From Prorocentrum cordatum (taxonomy: Eukaryota > Sar > Dinophyceae > Prorocentrales > Prorocentraceae): a stretch of 64,000 nucleotides of DNA. Of the stretch, positions 42,364-54,670 are shown piece by piece. The stretch covers positions 50,001-114,000 of the forward strand of contig CAUYUJ010020688.1 of assembly GCA_963575745.1 (NCBI GenBank). The letters run 5' to 3'. Each line of letters starts with the position of its first letter. Position 1 is the first letter of the stretch. Both the position numbers and the translations under genes were made by a program. The notes under the pieces were generated by a model. That model made no database searches and had not been told where the DNA came from. It was given only the letters and a program-made list of their open reading frames with translations.

Positions 42364-43229
42364 GCGCTGTTCGTGCTGCGCCTGTTTGTATAGAAGCTAC
42401 TGGGAAACATGTGGATTTGTCCAGTGCTTGTGCGGACGCAGCCGCAGACGCTACTGCGCAAGCCCGGCTGGGTTGCGCCAGCTGTTTTCGAAGTCGGTTT
42501 GAGCCTTCCTCAGAGGGCCTTCCTCCCTGTCATCCCTAGCACTCCGAAGATTCCATTCCCTTATCCTCCTCTTCTCCCTCTTCGTCTTCATCCTCTTCTA
42601 CCTCGTCATCCTTCTCGCGACACCCCGACTACATGTCATCATTCTGTCATCATGTCCTCTCCCCTTCTCATCGTTCTTTTGCTCGCCAATTTTTGCTCGT
42701 GGTCTTCTAAGCGTCGCCATCTGACTGCGCGCGCGCGAGTGCAGACTCGCACCCAGCTGCGCAACAAACTACGGTTTGAATGAATTTAGTTGCCGTTCGG
42801 CCTGCGCGGAGCCTCAAGTACCTTCCAGAGGCTCATGGAGACTGTGCCTGTGCTGGTGTGTTTACACTAGGGCCTCCTCCTCCTCCTCGGCTCCTCTCTA
42901 GTTTCCAGCCTGCGCGAGGCCTCTTTGCACTGGACTGGGGCGTCGCTGGGGCGACGCCGCCCACGCAGAGGGGCTGGGTGGGCTTCTCGCCTGCGCGCCC
43001 TCAACTGCCACCCCCTTCGCTGACCTCCCCCCCCCTCCTTACTACAAGCCTTACTACCTTCATCGTCCTCCCTCTCCCTCAACCCGCAGGCCGCCTGTCC
43101 GCCGCGTCGCCGCGCCGCCCGCCGATTGCGGCGGCGCCCGGCTGGAATGCCCCGAGCCGAGGGGCGACCGAGATGAATCATCATCTCATCATCATCGCCA
43201 TCGGTCGTCGCATCGTCACGTCATCAAGG

Positions 43230-43230
43230 A

Positions 43231-43262
<32 letters not shown>

Positions 43263-43292
43263 CAGGATGAGGAGGAGGAGGAGGTGCCATCA
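43230..43292. repeat. (GGA)n tract
   Basis: Short GGA run. 42364-43230, the 3' flank of the four-exon gene, is GC-rich and holds nothing I recognise. Confidence 0.8.
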
Positions 43293-43597
43293 TATATGTA
43301 GGCGACCGCGTCACCTGATCGTCGCTATCGCCACCGCCGTCGCCATGATCATTGTAATCGTTGCCGCGCCCTCGCTGCTGTCGCTGCCGTCGCCGGGGGG
43401 AGAGGAGCAGGAGCAGAGGGGGGGCTTGGCTGCCTCGGCCCCCCTCTCCTGGAGTCCTGGGGCACGTGGCCCAAGATAGGGCCCATTGGCCTGGGGTCCT
43501 GGAGTTCGGAGTCCTGGAGTCCGCGGGTCCTGGAGTCCTGGAGCGTTGTCCCGCCGTTCGGGCTGACCCCCAGGTCTGGCTTCCGTTCCCCCCCTCT

Positions 43598-43740
43598 CGA
43601 GGAGGAGGAGGAGGAGGAGGAGGAGGAGGAGGAGGAGGAGGAGCAAGAGGAGGAGGAGCAAGAGGAGGAGGGGAGGAGGAGAAAGATGTGGAGAAGGATA
43701 CGGAGAAGGAGAAAGAGGAGGATGCTGATTGGAATGATGA
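43598..43740. repeat. (GGA)n tract
   Basis: GGA/GAA purine run. Confidence 0.85.
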
Positions 43741-44014
43741 GGGTTAGGAGGGGAAGGGATAGTAAGTAAGAGGACCGAAGAAGCGAAGGAATAGAGGAAC
43801 GAAGGAATAGTGAGAGGAGTGAGCGACAGACTAGAACAATCGCAGAGTTGAAAATTCGTTCGATCGTTCGGCAGGGTGGCGGCCGTGACGCTTCGGTTCG
43901 AATGCGGGAGAGGAGCGAGGATTTTGGGATAGCAGCCTCAAGAATACATGGCGAAGTCCAAAGCATGGGCACCGTTGGACCGTTGTGCGCTTCAGAGAGG
44001 CACGCGCGCTTGCT

Positions 44015-44249
44015 GTAGTGATATGCGCAGCAGCCGTTTGCAACCTCCTCCTTTGGATTGGGGGCGGATGGTCTGGTGAAGGAAAGGTGCATATTATTAG
44101 ATGTATATGGTCATAGGTATGAGCATGCATAGAAAACACTAGAGACTTACACCCTCAGAAGAGTCAGAATAGGCACCTTTTCCTACTTCAGACCGCCCGC
44201 CGCCAATCCAAAGGAGGACGTTGAAAAACCAAGTTGCGCACATCACTAC
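44015..44249. mobile_element. 235-bp MITE-like element with about 80-bp terminal inverted repeats
   Basis: The left end is GTAGTGATATGCGCA, and the right end is TTGCGCACATCACTAC, its near-exact reverse complement. Both arms continue through CCTCCTTTGGATTGG and the GGTCTG region, leaving about 70 bp of unique centre. One further solo arm lies at 24112-24195. No coding capacity. No obvious flanking duplication. Confidence 0.75.
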
Positions 44250-44542
44250 CCCCCGCTCCACGAATCCCATTGGGGGGTCGAAATCCCCGCTCTGCAGTGG
44301 GATTCGCGGAGCGGGGCACCCCCCAGGTGCTTGTTATCTTCGCGCTGGCGCCGGCAGTGTGCACCTGAGGGAGCGCGGGTTGAAATGAGTGAGGGATCAG
44401 GAAGGATGTGGAGGGGCGTTCCGCTCTGAAGCGTCCTCACAATCTGGCAAAACCGCAACCCATCCCCGGGGGCACCGCGCGTGCTGGACCAGGCACATGC
44501 GTCGCCCTAAGTCGGCGCGCACATATGAGAGGCCCATGTTTG

Positions 44543-44662
44543 TGTGTCTGTCCCCCAGGAAGGCCCGACATGGCGAGCAGAAGACCCGAATAATTCCTCC
44601 GGTGTGTCTGTCCCCCAGGAAGGCCCGACATGGCGAGCAGAAGGCCCGAATAATTCGTCCGA
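44543..44662. repeat. 60-bp direct tandem duplication
   Basis: GTGTCTGTCCCCCAGGAAGG and the 40 bp that follow occur twice in succession with about two differences. Confidence 0.9.
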
Positions 44663-44959
44663 GGGGCTCCCCAGATGGGGCTCCCCAGAACGGCGCAGGG
44701 AGCCTTCCTCAGGGCCCTGGTGCGCACGACTTTGGCCGAAGGCCATCAGATATGCAAGTACAACAGTTCATGCAGGAATCTCTTGTGCACGTGCTGGTGC
44801 CACTGCTGCGAGCAGGCAGTGGAACGAGCGAGGAGGGGGTATCAACCTTGACCGCCCGCCCCCGCCCCCTTCCCTTGACCGCGCTCCGCGGCCGGGCGCA
44901 AGCGCGGCCGGTCGGAGCAGCCGGCCGGGGCAACCGGCCGGGGCAGCCGGCCGCCCTCC

Positions 44960-45918
44960 CCTCCTGCTCGTCCTCCTCCTCCTCCTGCTCGTCCTCGTGC
45001 TCCTCCTGCTCGTCCTCTTTCTCCTGCTCCTCCTCCTCCTCCTCTTTCTCCTGCTCCTCCTCCTCCTCCTCCTCCTGTTCCTCCTGCTCGTCCTCGTTCT
45101 CGTCCTCCTCGTCTTGCTCGTCCTCCTCCTCCTGGTGCTCTCTCCTCCTCCTCCTCCTCCTCCTCCTCCTCCTCCTCCCCCTCCTCCTCCTGGTGGTCCT
45201 CGTTCTCCTCCTCCTGGTGCTCTCCCCCCCCTCCTCCTCCTCGTCCTCCTCCTCCTCCTCCTCGTCCTCCTCCTCCTCTTCCTCCTCCTCCTCCTCCTCC
45301 TCCTCCTCCTCCTGGTAGTCCTCCCCCTCCCCTCCTCCTCCTCCTCCTCCTCTTCCTGGTCGCCCTCGTTCTCGTCCTCCTCGTCTTGCTCGTCCTCCTC
45401 CTCGTGGTGTTCTCTCCTCCTCCTCCTCCTCCTCCTCCTCCTCCTGGTGGTCCTCGTTCTCCTCCTCCTGGTGCTCTCCCCCCCCCTCCTCCTCCTCGTC
45501 CTCCTCCTCCTCCTCCTCCTCCTCGTCCTCCTCCTCCTCTTCCTCCTCCTCCTCCTCCTCCCTCCTCCTCCTGTTGGTCCCTAGCGTCTCCTCCTCCTGT
45601 GCTCTCCCCCCCCCCTCTCCTCCTCCTCCTCGTTCCTCCTCCTCCTCTCCTCCTCCTCCTCCTCCTACTCTTCCTCCTCCTCCTCCTCCTCCTCCTCCTC
45701 CTCCTCGTGGTATTTCCTCCCCTCGCCTCCTCCTCCTCCTCCTCCTCCTCCTCTTGCCTTGGTCGTTCCCTCCTCCTCCTGGTCGTCCTCCATCCTCTGC
45801 TCGTCCTCCTCTCCTCCTGCTCGTCCTTCTTCTCCTGCTCCTCCTGCTCCTCGTCCTGCTCCTGCTCGTCCTCGTCCTCCTGGTCTTGCTCGTCCTCCTC
45901 CTCGTCGTGCTCTTGCCC
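44960..45918. repeat. (CTC)n polypyrimidine tract of about 950 bp
   Basis: Nearly uninterrupted CTC/CTG triplets. Open frames on both strands (poly-Leu, poly-Ser, poly-Glu) are artefacts. Confidence 0.92.
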
Positions 45919-45925
45919 CTGCTGA

Positions 45926-46378
45926 AAATGTGGCCCAGGAGTGGGAGTTCTGGGAAGTCTAAGAGCACGAAGGTGCCTACAGTTGGCTACGGGCATTCAA
46001 AATGTGGCCCGGGAATGGAATTCTGGGAACTCGAAGAGCACGAAGTGGCCTAGAGTTGGCTCCGGGCATTCAAAATGTGGCCCGGGAATGGAGTTCTGGG
46101 AACTCGAAGAGCACGAAGTGGCCTACAGTTGGCTCCGGGCATTCAAAATGTGGCCCGGGAATAGAGTTCTGGGGACTTGAAGACCACGAAGTGGCCTACA
46201 GTTGGCTCCGGGCATTCAAAATGTGGCCCGGGAATGGAGTTCCGGGAAGTCGAAGAGCACGAAGTGGCCAAAAGTCAAAAAAAAATAAAAAAAAATACGT
46301 TGGCTCCGGGCATTCAGAATGTGGCCCGGGAATGGAGTTCTGGAGGTCGAAGAGCACGAAGTGTGCGACTGTTGGCTT
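45926..46378. repeat. 73-bp tandem repeat (TGGCCCGGGAATGGAGTTCT), 6 copies
   Basis: AATGTGGCCCGGGAATGGAG recurs about every 73 bp from 45926, each copy ending TTGGCTCCGGGCATTC. The fifth copy carries an A-rich insertion at about 46275-46300. Confidence 0.93.
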
Positions 46379-46792
46379 AAAACGACTTCTGCGGCACCCT
46401 GTCCGGCACCCGCCCAGACCCCCCTGTGGAGTCATCTGCTGCTCTCTTTTGACACCACTAGAAACCTATCAGAACAAGCTGTTAGGTAAAAATGTACGAT
46501 CGGAGGTGACGGCAGGGTGGGGCATTGCACGCAGCCCTCCAGGAGCCTCTCCGAAGACGTGGACCATCGGAGCCCCTGGATGCACGTGTCGCTCCCCCCC
46601 TTGGCCGGTTCATTCACCGTCGCCTCCGACACGAGGAACGGGCGCCCGAGCGATGGCGACCCAGCTCCGCCCCCCGCCCGCGCCGGGGCTCGAGGCGCGG
46701 CCGCCCGCCGCCGTGGTAGAGCGCTCACATGTCGGGGGGGTAGAGGGGGGACGGCTTCTCAGAAGCACCCTACTTCTCAGGAGGCCTCAGCT

Positions 46793-46865
46793 ATACATAC
46801 ATACATATATACATACATACATACAGACATACATACATACATATATGTATGTATGTATGTATATA

Positions 46866-46904
<39 letters not shown>

Positions 46905-46945
46905 ATGTATGTACATGTGTATATATATATATGTATAGAAATATC
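46793..46945. repeat. ATAC / GTCT microsatellites
   Basis: (ATAC)n, then GTAT, then an uninterrupted (GTCT)n at 46868-46902, then TATA. Confidence 0.92.
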
Positions 46946-47654
46946 GATGTGGGATCGGCGCCTCCCATCTGAGAAGCCTTCTCCCCTCCCCCTCCCCTTG
47001 ACCCATTCTGCGCGCCACCAACTGCCGCGGGCCCCCCCTCCCCCCCCCCGGGATCGCTGCGGCGGAAGGCGCGGCGGCCATCGCTGCTGGTGGGGAGGCG
47101 GTGGGAGGACCCAACAGTCGAGTAGGAGATCGACTGCAACATTGATTTATCCCCGAGTTTTTTGTCAACTCTGCATGCAAATATTTATACTGTTTGTAGA
47201 TCTACGAAAGGTCTACGCATCTTCCGTTCATTCGAATGGACATCAAGGTGAGTTACATCAATTCTGTAGTCGATCTCCTCCATCAGGTCAGAGGAGGACA
47301 GGGTATCACCACCGCTGCCCTCCCCTCATTTTCGCCCTTTTTGGCCTCCTGAGAGGCCCTTGTCGCCACGACTGGGCTCGCCTCGGAGTTCTGGTCGGAT
47401 CGCACCCTGGGAGAGGTCCGGGGAGTGTAGCGGTGTCGGCATCTGTTGGTTTCCCCAGGGAGGACCCATCAGGGGGAACCTTACCTGGGGGGGGGGGGAC
47501 GCATCGGCCCCCCTTTGGCCCACTCATCGCCCACAGATGCCCCATAGCACACCCTGCCCGATAGCTTGCGGCTTCTCTATCAGGGGCCTATCGCCGCTGG
47601 GTCCGGACGTGTCGCCGATTCCAAGTCGAGGCTCCCCCTTGAGCCAGTCCCCTG

Positions 47655-47755
47655 ACATCCTCCGATCGATTGTCGATCGATCCTCGATTGATCCTCGATA
47701 GATCCTCGATCCTCGATGGATCCTCGATCGATCCTCGATCCTCGATCATCGAAGA
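47655..47755. repeat. GATCCTCGAT tandem repeat
   Basis: About ten imperfect copies of GATCCTCGAT. 46950-47650 is anonymous. Confidence 0.85.
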
Positions 47756-47969
47756 CCTGGGTCTGCCCCCATCGTTTCCCTTCAGGGACGCAGCGGGAGG
47801 ACCCAGGTTTCCTTGCGTCGTGGCAATAATCTCACAACGGGAGGCGATATCGGGCCCGATTTTTCGACCCAGGGCCCTGTGGGGGTCAGAGAACAGCCGG
47901 TCACAGGGAAGGGGCTCAACTCTCTGGGGAGCCGCGCTGAGACAAAAGCGCGATGTCGGATGTCAGCGT

Positions 47970-48155
47970 AACTGGAGGAGGAGGAGGAGGAGGAGGAGGA
48001 GGAGGAAGAGGAGGAGGAGGAGGAGGAGGAGGAGGATGAAGGGATGAAGGGGGGCGGAAAATGGGAGGAAGCAGGGAGGAAGGGGGGGGCGGAACAAGGG
48101 AGGAAGGTGAGAGTAAGAAGGGAGGAAGAAGGGAGGAATAAGGGAGGATAAGGAG
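47970..48155. repeat. (GGA)n tract
   Basis: GGA run grading into GGGAGGAAG. Confidence 0.88.
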
Positions 48156-48159
48156 GAGG

Positions 48160-48480
48160 AACCAAACATAATATTTCATGGTCATAAGGAGAATACTGAT
48201 ACGAATCGTACAATCATTAATCGTAATAGTGCTTGTATTATGAATCGGAGTACACTTAACAAGGAGACGAATGCGAATACGGACAATAAACATACAAATC
48301 ATATGAATAACCCGAATACTAATAGCAATCAGACGAGTGGGACTAAAACGGGTATGACTGATACGAGTAAAGATATTAATCACATGATTTAGCATGCTTA
48401 TGTTACAACGAACACGATTACTACGGGTAAGGCGAAGGGTCGCGATACTAGTCTTAAGATGACTAAGGAGACATTATTGA
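48160..48480. repeat. AT-rich degenerate triplet tract
   Basis: Texture like 1806-2995: AAT, ACG and ATA triplets in loose period 3, directly after a GGA tract as at 285 and 1806. No coding support. 48480-49330 is anonymous. Confidence 0.5.
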
Positions 48481-49334
48481 TAATTCATGTTAACCAGCGT
48501 GGACGCCAAACAGTAGGTTCTGGCAATCTGTGCGATGCAATATATGTAGTGCAATTCGCTTGCCGAACTCGAGGATTTGTGAACTCCACTGCTCGCGCAT
48601 TCATCCCACCCGCCCAACCGCAACTTGGTTTGCAAATCCCATGCGGGAGCGATTGCGATGAATGCTGGGTGTTGGCTGGTGCATTTCTGCGGCCGCGTTA
48701 GCCCGCGCATGCTCGTGCGCGCAGCGGCCAGCTAGTTTGACGCGACCGACGCGAGCGCGGTGGCGCTGACCGCTCGGCACATCCCAGCGGGCACTTCAGT
48801 GCGAGTCGGCGACTTGGGCGGGCGCGGTACCGTGGCAACGTCGACAACGGTAGACACGATTATGATAGTAGCGATGCTGGTGACGATGCTGACAGCGACG
48901 ACGAGGCGGCCAGTGACGGCGCCGATGCTGATCACGCCGACGACGATGATGGTGTCTTCGCGTCGGTGATGAAGGTTTTGGGAGGATTTCTCGTGCCCGC
49001 GCGGCAGATGCGCGAGAGTGGCTCGCATGTCGTTATTTGACACGGATCGTGCCACCCCAGCATGCGCACAAGGGCGTTCGGGCGATTTCGACATGCGCGC
49101 GCGCGAAGCCCGTTTGGTAGCACTTCATGAAAGTTGTCTGCACTCTGCCACTTCTTTTGTTCTTTTCATTCCGTCGGACCACCGGAAGCGCCCCAAAAAG
49201 CAAACCAAACGCAAACGACGCCAAACAGCAGGCAATGTTTTGGGATCGTCCCGACTACAGCCGGATCTTCGCGATTGTTTTGTGTTTTCGAAAGTTTCGG
49301 CGGTTCGGTTCCGAACAAAGTAATTCTGATTGGG

Positions 49335-49672
49335 CGGAGGAGGCGGCGGAGGAGGAAGAGAAGGAGGAGGAGGAAGAGGAGGAGGAGCAGGAAAAGGGGG
49401 AAGGGGAGGAGGAGGACGAGGACGAGGAGGAACAGGAAAAGGAGGAGGAGGAGGAAGAGGAGGAGGGGGAGGGGAGGAGGAGGAGGGAGAGGGCGGAGGA
49501 GATGATGAGAGGAGGAGGAGGAGGAGGAGGAGGAGGAGGAGAGGAGAGGGAGTGAGGGATGGGAGTAGGAGGAGGAGGAGGACGAGGAGAGAGGAGGAGG
49601 AGGAGAGGAGAGGAGGAGAGGAGGAGGAGGAGGAGGAGGAGAGGAGGAGGAGGAGGAAGGCGATGACGACGA
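49335..49672. repeat. (GGA)n tract
   Basis: GGA/GAA purine run of about 340 bp. Confidence 0.9.
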
Positions 49673-49727
49673 CGACGGCAGCGGCAGCGGCGGCGACGAG
49701 GACACCGCTCGCTCGAGCAGGCAGGCG

Positions 49728-49990
49728 CCGAGGAACCCAGACAGGAACCCCAGCAATATCCCAAGAGGAAACCCAGCAAAGGACCCAAGAGGGAACCCAG
49801 CACGGGAACTCTACAGGGGAACCCAGCAAGGGAACCCAGCAAGGGAATCCAGCGAGGGGGCCCAGGAGGGGGCCCAGCGAGGGGCCCAGGGGGGAACCCA
49901 GCAAGGGAACTCAGCAAGGGAACCCAGCAAGGAAATTCAGCAAGGGAGCCCGGCAAGGGAACCCAGCAAGAGGACCCAGGAGGAAACCCA
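49728..49990. repeat. 13-bp GGGAACCCAGCAA minisatellite
   Basis: About 18 copies of AAGGGAACCCAGC and variants such as GGGGCCCAGCGAG. Confidence 0.9.
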
Positions 49991-50409
49991 ATATATGCAC
50001 TCCTATTCTATTGGCCTCCTTCACGCCAATCGTGCCGCGACCGTAAGTGGAGCAGCTCCGCGCGCCAAACAGAGGTAACCCAAAACATGGGTTACCACAT
50101 GCCCTCTTGAGGGCATCCGACAGATGGATGCCCTTTCTTTGCAACGGCGATGCCATGACGAGGGCATCGCAGATTGCGCTGCCCTCTTTGGCTGCCCGTG
50201 GAAAACCCAGTCCAGCTCGGACGTTCAGGCGATCACGGCGCCGATCGGATACGAGGAGACAGCGGGTAACCCCAAATGTGGTTGCCACTTCTGCGCACGA
50301 AAGCAGCGCCATTCGTCTGCGCGTGCTGTATTGCATGTTCCGTAGTTCTCGATCAGCTGGTTCCTCGCGCGCCCCTCTCGTGCCTTCGTTATTCTCTCTC
50401 GCGGCTGCC

Positions 50410-52253
50410 ATGGCTAGGGAGAGCGCGATCCTGGCCGAGACCCTCCGCGAGACTCTTGGCGGCGCCGTTGGTGAAGAGAGCATCGACTTCGGCGAAGCCG
50501 TCGCGCGCGCCGACGGCGTGATGCCCCGCGTCCACGCCGGCCTCCCGCGCGGACGCGTTTGGCAGGAGGGGCTGTGGAAGATCGCAGGCCTTCCCGCTGC
50601 GCCCATGAACGTGCGCGCGGGCGTCGAGGTCTACTATTTCGGGGACTAGTTGATGGGCCAGGACTACGCGGAGATCCCGGGCCCTGGCGGGAAAACAGTC
50701 GGTGTCCCCGCCGAGTGGAGAGACGCGCGTGGGCAGCAGTGCCGCTTGGACGTGGTCGAGGACCTTGAAGTTCAATTTCAGCGGCCTCCCTCCACCGTTC
50801 AACCTCGAGACCGAACCTGGCGGGCCGGGCGTCGCGCAGAATGTTGTCGCGCGTGCTGGCGATTCAGATGTGCGCGTCTTCAAGGGCGTTGACCTGGAAG
50901 GCCAGTGCCTGAATATGGCCAATTGCGAGCCCATGTGTCACGGCACTGGCGTAGTGTATCAGCATGGGAATCAGTATAGGGCAGGCCGCGGCGCGACCTG
51001 TTATCTCCTGGAGAGACTCGGGCGGCCTACATATTCGCTTCTCCGCGCTGACCGCCGCGGCGAAGCCTGCCGAGCGTTCGACCGAGTGGGGCAAGAAGCA
51101 GGAGGGGCATCGCTGCGTCGAGAAGAAAAGGCCGAGGAGCAACGACCGCGACCAGTTCGTGGAGCTCGCGGACAGGGGCAGTCTGGCAGGGGGGCGCGGC
51201 GCCATCTGGTTAGCCGCGTTGCCCCCCGACCCCCGCCCCCGACCGCGGGGGCCTTGTGGCCGCCGAGCGAATGCGGCTCCCAGCCGGCGCTGTTGCCCCC
51301 CGCCGCCAGGAGACCAACGGCCCGCAGTCGAAATTCTACGGTTGGGAGGGGCCCCGCGTGATCCAGGCGCTGCGGAGCCATGGGGGCGGGCGCGTTGGCG
51401 CCGAGCGCGCCTCTGTCTGGGTGCTTGCGCCGAAGGGCTCGAGCCGTGCCATCAACGCTTCGCCGTGGCGGCGTGATTTGGATCGGGGCGCCGTGGAGAT
51501 CTCGCCGGCGCTAACGCCGTGGAGATCTTGCCGGCGATTCGCCGTGACTGCGTGCTTTGGATCGGCGAGGCCAGGGTGGGGAGGGCGAAGGCGTCAAAGA
51601 CCATTGCGTTCCTGATGCCCATGCTCGAGAGCGACGCCCTCGCGGGCGATGGCGAGGAGGGCGCGATCCAGCCGGCCGTCGCTGCCGCCGAACATTTTGA
51701 TTTCTTCGAGGGCGAGCCCGTGGAGGGGGTGCTGCCGGCGGTGCTTGACGACGGGGGCCCGAGCAGACAGGGCGCGCCCGTGTTCGGGGCCTTCCTCGAC
51801 CCGAGCTAGGAGGGCCCCCACCCTTCGGGCTAGATAGGGTCCAACGCGTTCGCCCCAGGGGCGTCGCGCCAGGCCGTGAATTTCAGCTGCGACACTGCTT
51901 TGGAGAAGCAGTTGGTGGCGTAATGGCGCCGAGGGAGAGCCGTGGAGATCGCGCTGCAGCTGTCCGTGGCTCTCACCTCGCCCTCCCTGTAGCAGGTCGC
52001 AGGGGGGGGGGGCGCGAGGGCCCTGCTCGCGAGGGCCCGCGTCGTCGTGACCGCGGGCGCGCGAGTGTTTCTCCGCTTGGCATCCGAGGAGTTTCCAGAG
52101 GGCGGGGTCGCGCCTTTCTACCCATGCAGCAAGAAGTCAAAGCCTGGCCTCTTCATTTCCTCGCCCGAGACGCGCGTGCTTCTGCGAGTGCAAGGGCGGT
52201 CCGACTTCGCCGAACAATTGCCCGTCCGACTTCAAGGAGAAGACGGAGTGGTC
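50410..52253 (+). pseudogene. Decayed P-loop-NTPase-like gene
   Basis: Reads MARESAILAETLRETLGG from 50410 to an in-frame TAG at 50647-50649. The same frame then continues coding-like (MGQDYAEIPGPGGKTVGVP) to about 50770. Coding-like text moves to another frame (FNLETEPGGPGVAQ... HGTGVVYQHG), then to another near 51020 (SALTAAAKPAERSTEWGKK), then to 51519-51806. This last part has WIGEARVGRAKASKT, in the position of a Walker A but lacking the Lys-Ser/Thr, then HFDFFEGEP and a VLDDG that could be a Walker B remnant. It trails into FLRLASEEFPEGG up to the gap. One stop, at least three frame changes and a damaged P-loop indicate a pseudogene, unless cryptic introns explain the shifts. Family function is not known to me. 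Confidence 0.5.
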
Positions 52254-52353
52254 NNNNNNNNNNNNNNNNNNNNNNNNNNNNNNNNNNNNNNNNNNNNNNN
52301 NNNNNNNNNNNNNNNNNNNNNNNNNNNNNNNNNNNNNNNNNNNNNNNNNNNNN
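52254..52353. other. Assembly gap, 100 N
   Basis: Exactly 100 N, the usual placeholder for a gap of unknown size. The sequences on its two sides need not be adjacent. Confidence 0.99.
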
Positions 52354-53490
52354 TGGGGTGCAGCGCGCCCGAGCGAGGCCGCGGACGCAGGCGCGAAGGC
52401 TCCACGGCCTGGCATCCCCACCGGCTGCGAGGGCGAGACTGAGCTCGCGGGCGGTTTCTCGCAAAGCGCCTTCGGCGTTTCCAGCAAAGATTACGCACAC
52501 ACACACACACACATGTCTAGGAACTCGAGCGGCAGGCTCTGACGCGTCTCGGAGCTCTGCCGAAGGTCCCCGAGTTTTGCCATCCACAAGCGGGCTGTTC
52601 AGAAACGACGGAGCCGATTGGAGATACACTCTTTGCGGCGCACGTGGCGACGGGTCAGCTACTGGGGGTCGGCCAATCCCCTCCGATGCCCTTTGGCTGA
52701 CCCAGGTTTGGGAGGCACGTGGAGCCAACCCCGCCATTCCTCTTTTCGCTGACGTGGGTTTGGGAGCTACTCAGCGGCCGGCTGGGCTTCGCGACAGGGC
52801 GCTGGCCGACCCGTGTCTGTGCTGACCCGAGTTAGTGCGTCCCCGAATCCCCCCGTGAGGGCTCTTCGGACGCACCCCCCATGTCGTATATTTCCGAGTT
52901 GAGCCCCCCCCACCTTACCTGGCCAGTCGAAAGTCTCACCAATTCGGGCGTTGAGGTCGCCATGCACTTTTTTATCGGCGCGCCGGCTGGCCAGGATCGC
53001 GAATGCCAAGCGCACCGTGGCAGCAGGGGCAGAGCCAGGTGGACGTGAATGTGTTGTTCGACCACCGCAGACTCCGAGTGGCGCTGCGTCAATCGGACGT
53101 CTGGCCCGAGCTGAAGGGGACACGAGCAGTTGATTCTGGAAGAGCAGAGGCGGAAGTCCCAGACCACCGTCAGTGACAAAGCTACAAAGGAGAGGACCAC
53201 AGTGTCGGCCAAGATCATGATGCCAACGGCCGAGTACATGCTGCAGTACCCACCCATCGCGGCAAGCTCTTCCTGACGGCTCGAAGAATCCGCGTACTTT
53301 TCGGGTGATTTTGAGACGAGGGTGGGACATCTGTTCAATACTGCTGGTGTGCAGCGCATTTCAGTCCAGGAGGGAAGAGTGAATAATGCGTAATGAAGTA
53401 CATGATCATGTGGGCGAATCCGATCCAAGTTCATCAAGCCGATGCGAGATACGCCTGTGACAAAGCATTGGCGCATTGTGGCGCAATTCG

Positions 53491-53745
53491 CTAAATGGTG
53501 TCCCCGTTCACATAGCTCTTTTGCCGGCGCAGTTGCTCTGCATAACCGCTGACGTAAAAAAAGTGATAAAGCATTGGGCGCCATTGCGAAGACCAGCCGA
53601 ACGTGTCAGGAGTTGTTCTTGAGACGGTGCCTAAGGATGATAACGTTTGTAGATTGAGAATGCACACCAGGAGCATTACGATACCGAGCAAGTTAACTCC
53701 GACACCAGTGGTGGCCGTGACCGAAGGACAGCCGTGGTGAAGGCT
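53491..53745 (-). CDS. Possible membrane-protein C-terminal exon
   Basis: On the minus strand a frame reads PSVTATTGVGVNLLGIVMLL and on through a hydrophobic stretch of about 20 residues, then DTFGWSSQWRP and AEQLRRQKSYVNGDTI, stop at 53491. It looks coding but has no recognised family. A second minus-strand frame at about 53120-53280 holds another hydrophobic stretch (AVGIMILADTVVLSFVALSL) and may be a separate exon. Exon joints are not resolved. Confidence 0.3.
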   Translation of the reverse strand, partial: SLHHGCPSVTATTGVGVNLLGIVMLLVCILNLQTLSSLGTVSRTTPDTFGWSSQWRPMLYHFFYVSGYAEQLRRQKSYVNGDTI

Positions 53746-54640
53746 CTCGGGGACGCTTCACGCCCAGTCTGCGAAGCACCTCCGCCTCCTCCTCCTCCAC
53801 GACTACCTTCGCGGTCGGCCACGAGGAGTGCTGCAGTCGGAGACGCAGGATGACACTACTCGCTGGTACGTATAATTGATGCAGCCGCGTGCGGAACCAG
53901 GAAATGCATCACATATTGATCTCATTGGAACCAGCCAGCCCTGGTGGGCCGCCTGCGATAATATGCCTCCCTTGTTCGGATGACGATGGCTGAGTTATGA
54001 AGGGTTGTACGGATTTATTTGAGCAGAACAGGTCTGGGCACGCATGACATGCAGCATGTCGCTCACGTGCTCCCCATCAATCTCTCTCGCCCCTTTTCCC
54101 CAGGTATGCGCCATTGAAAACATGCGGTGCAGCTTTTCGGGTAGTTCGTGACCGCATGCATGCATGTGCATGTATCCAGCGTGAGAAAACACATAATCAG
54201 GAGTTGTGCGCATGTTGCCGCGTCTCGCCTTTGTCGTCGCTGTGGCTCCACAGTGGCCTTATATGTGTGTTACTTCGCGTTCGCATTTCAGGCATCTGAG
54301 AGTCACTGCCAGACTACGGCATGGAGTCGACAGAGAGGCGGGGGCATTGCGCATACTCTAGCTGGGTCAGGCAGTTGGCAAGAAAATTGTCGCCTCAGCC
54401 GCCGCCACTATTGCCATCGCTGCTCCTGATCCTTTTCCTGATGCTGCCGCCGCTGCTGTTGCGGTCGCTTTGCTGGTGCTGGTTGAGGTGCTGGTTCTGG
54501 TGCTGGTGCTGGTGCTCGTGCAGCTGCTTGTTTCTGCCTCCTTCTCCTTCCTCTTCCCGCCCCCTCCCCTCCTCCCTTCTCCTCTTCCCAGTCCTCCTCC
54601 TCTTCTTCTTTCTCCTCCTCATCTCCGTTTCTCCCGCACC

Positions 54641-54670
54641 GATTTTGGCTCAAGCCATTTGGCGGGCTAG
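54641..54670 (+). other. Relict spliced leader 4, degenerate tandem
   Basis: GATTTTGGCTCAAG keeps the last 13 nt of the leader exactly, followed by CCATTTGGCGGGCT, which resembles a second truncated leader. Located directly before the coiled-coil frame. Confidence 0.7.

Noticed and set aside
44709-45968. Long acidic or leucine-rich frames on both strands.
   Set aside because: They come entirely from a CTC/GGA triplet tract.
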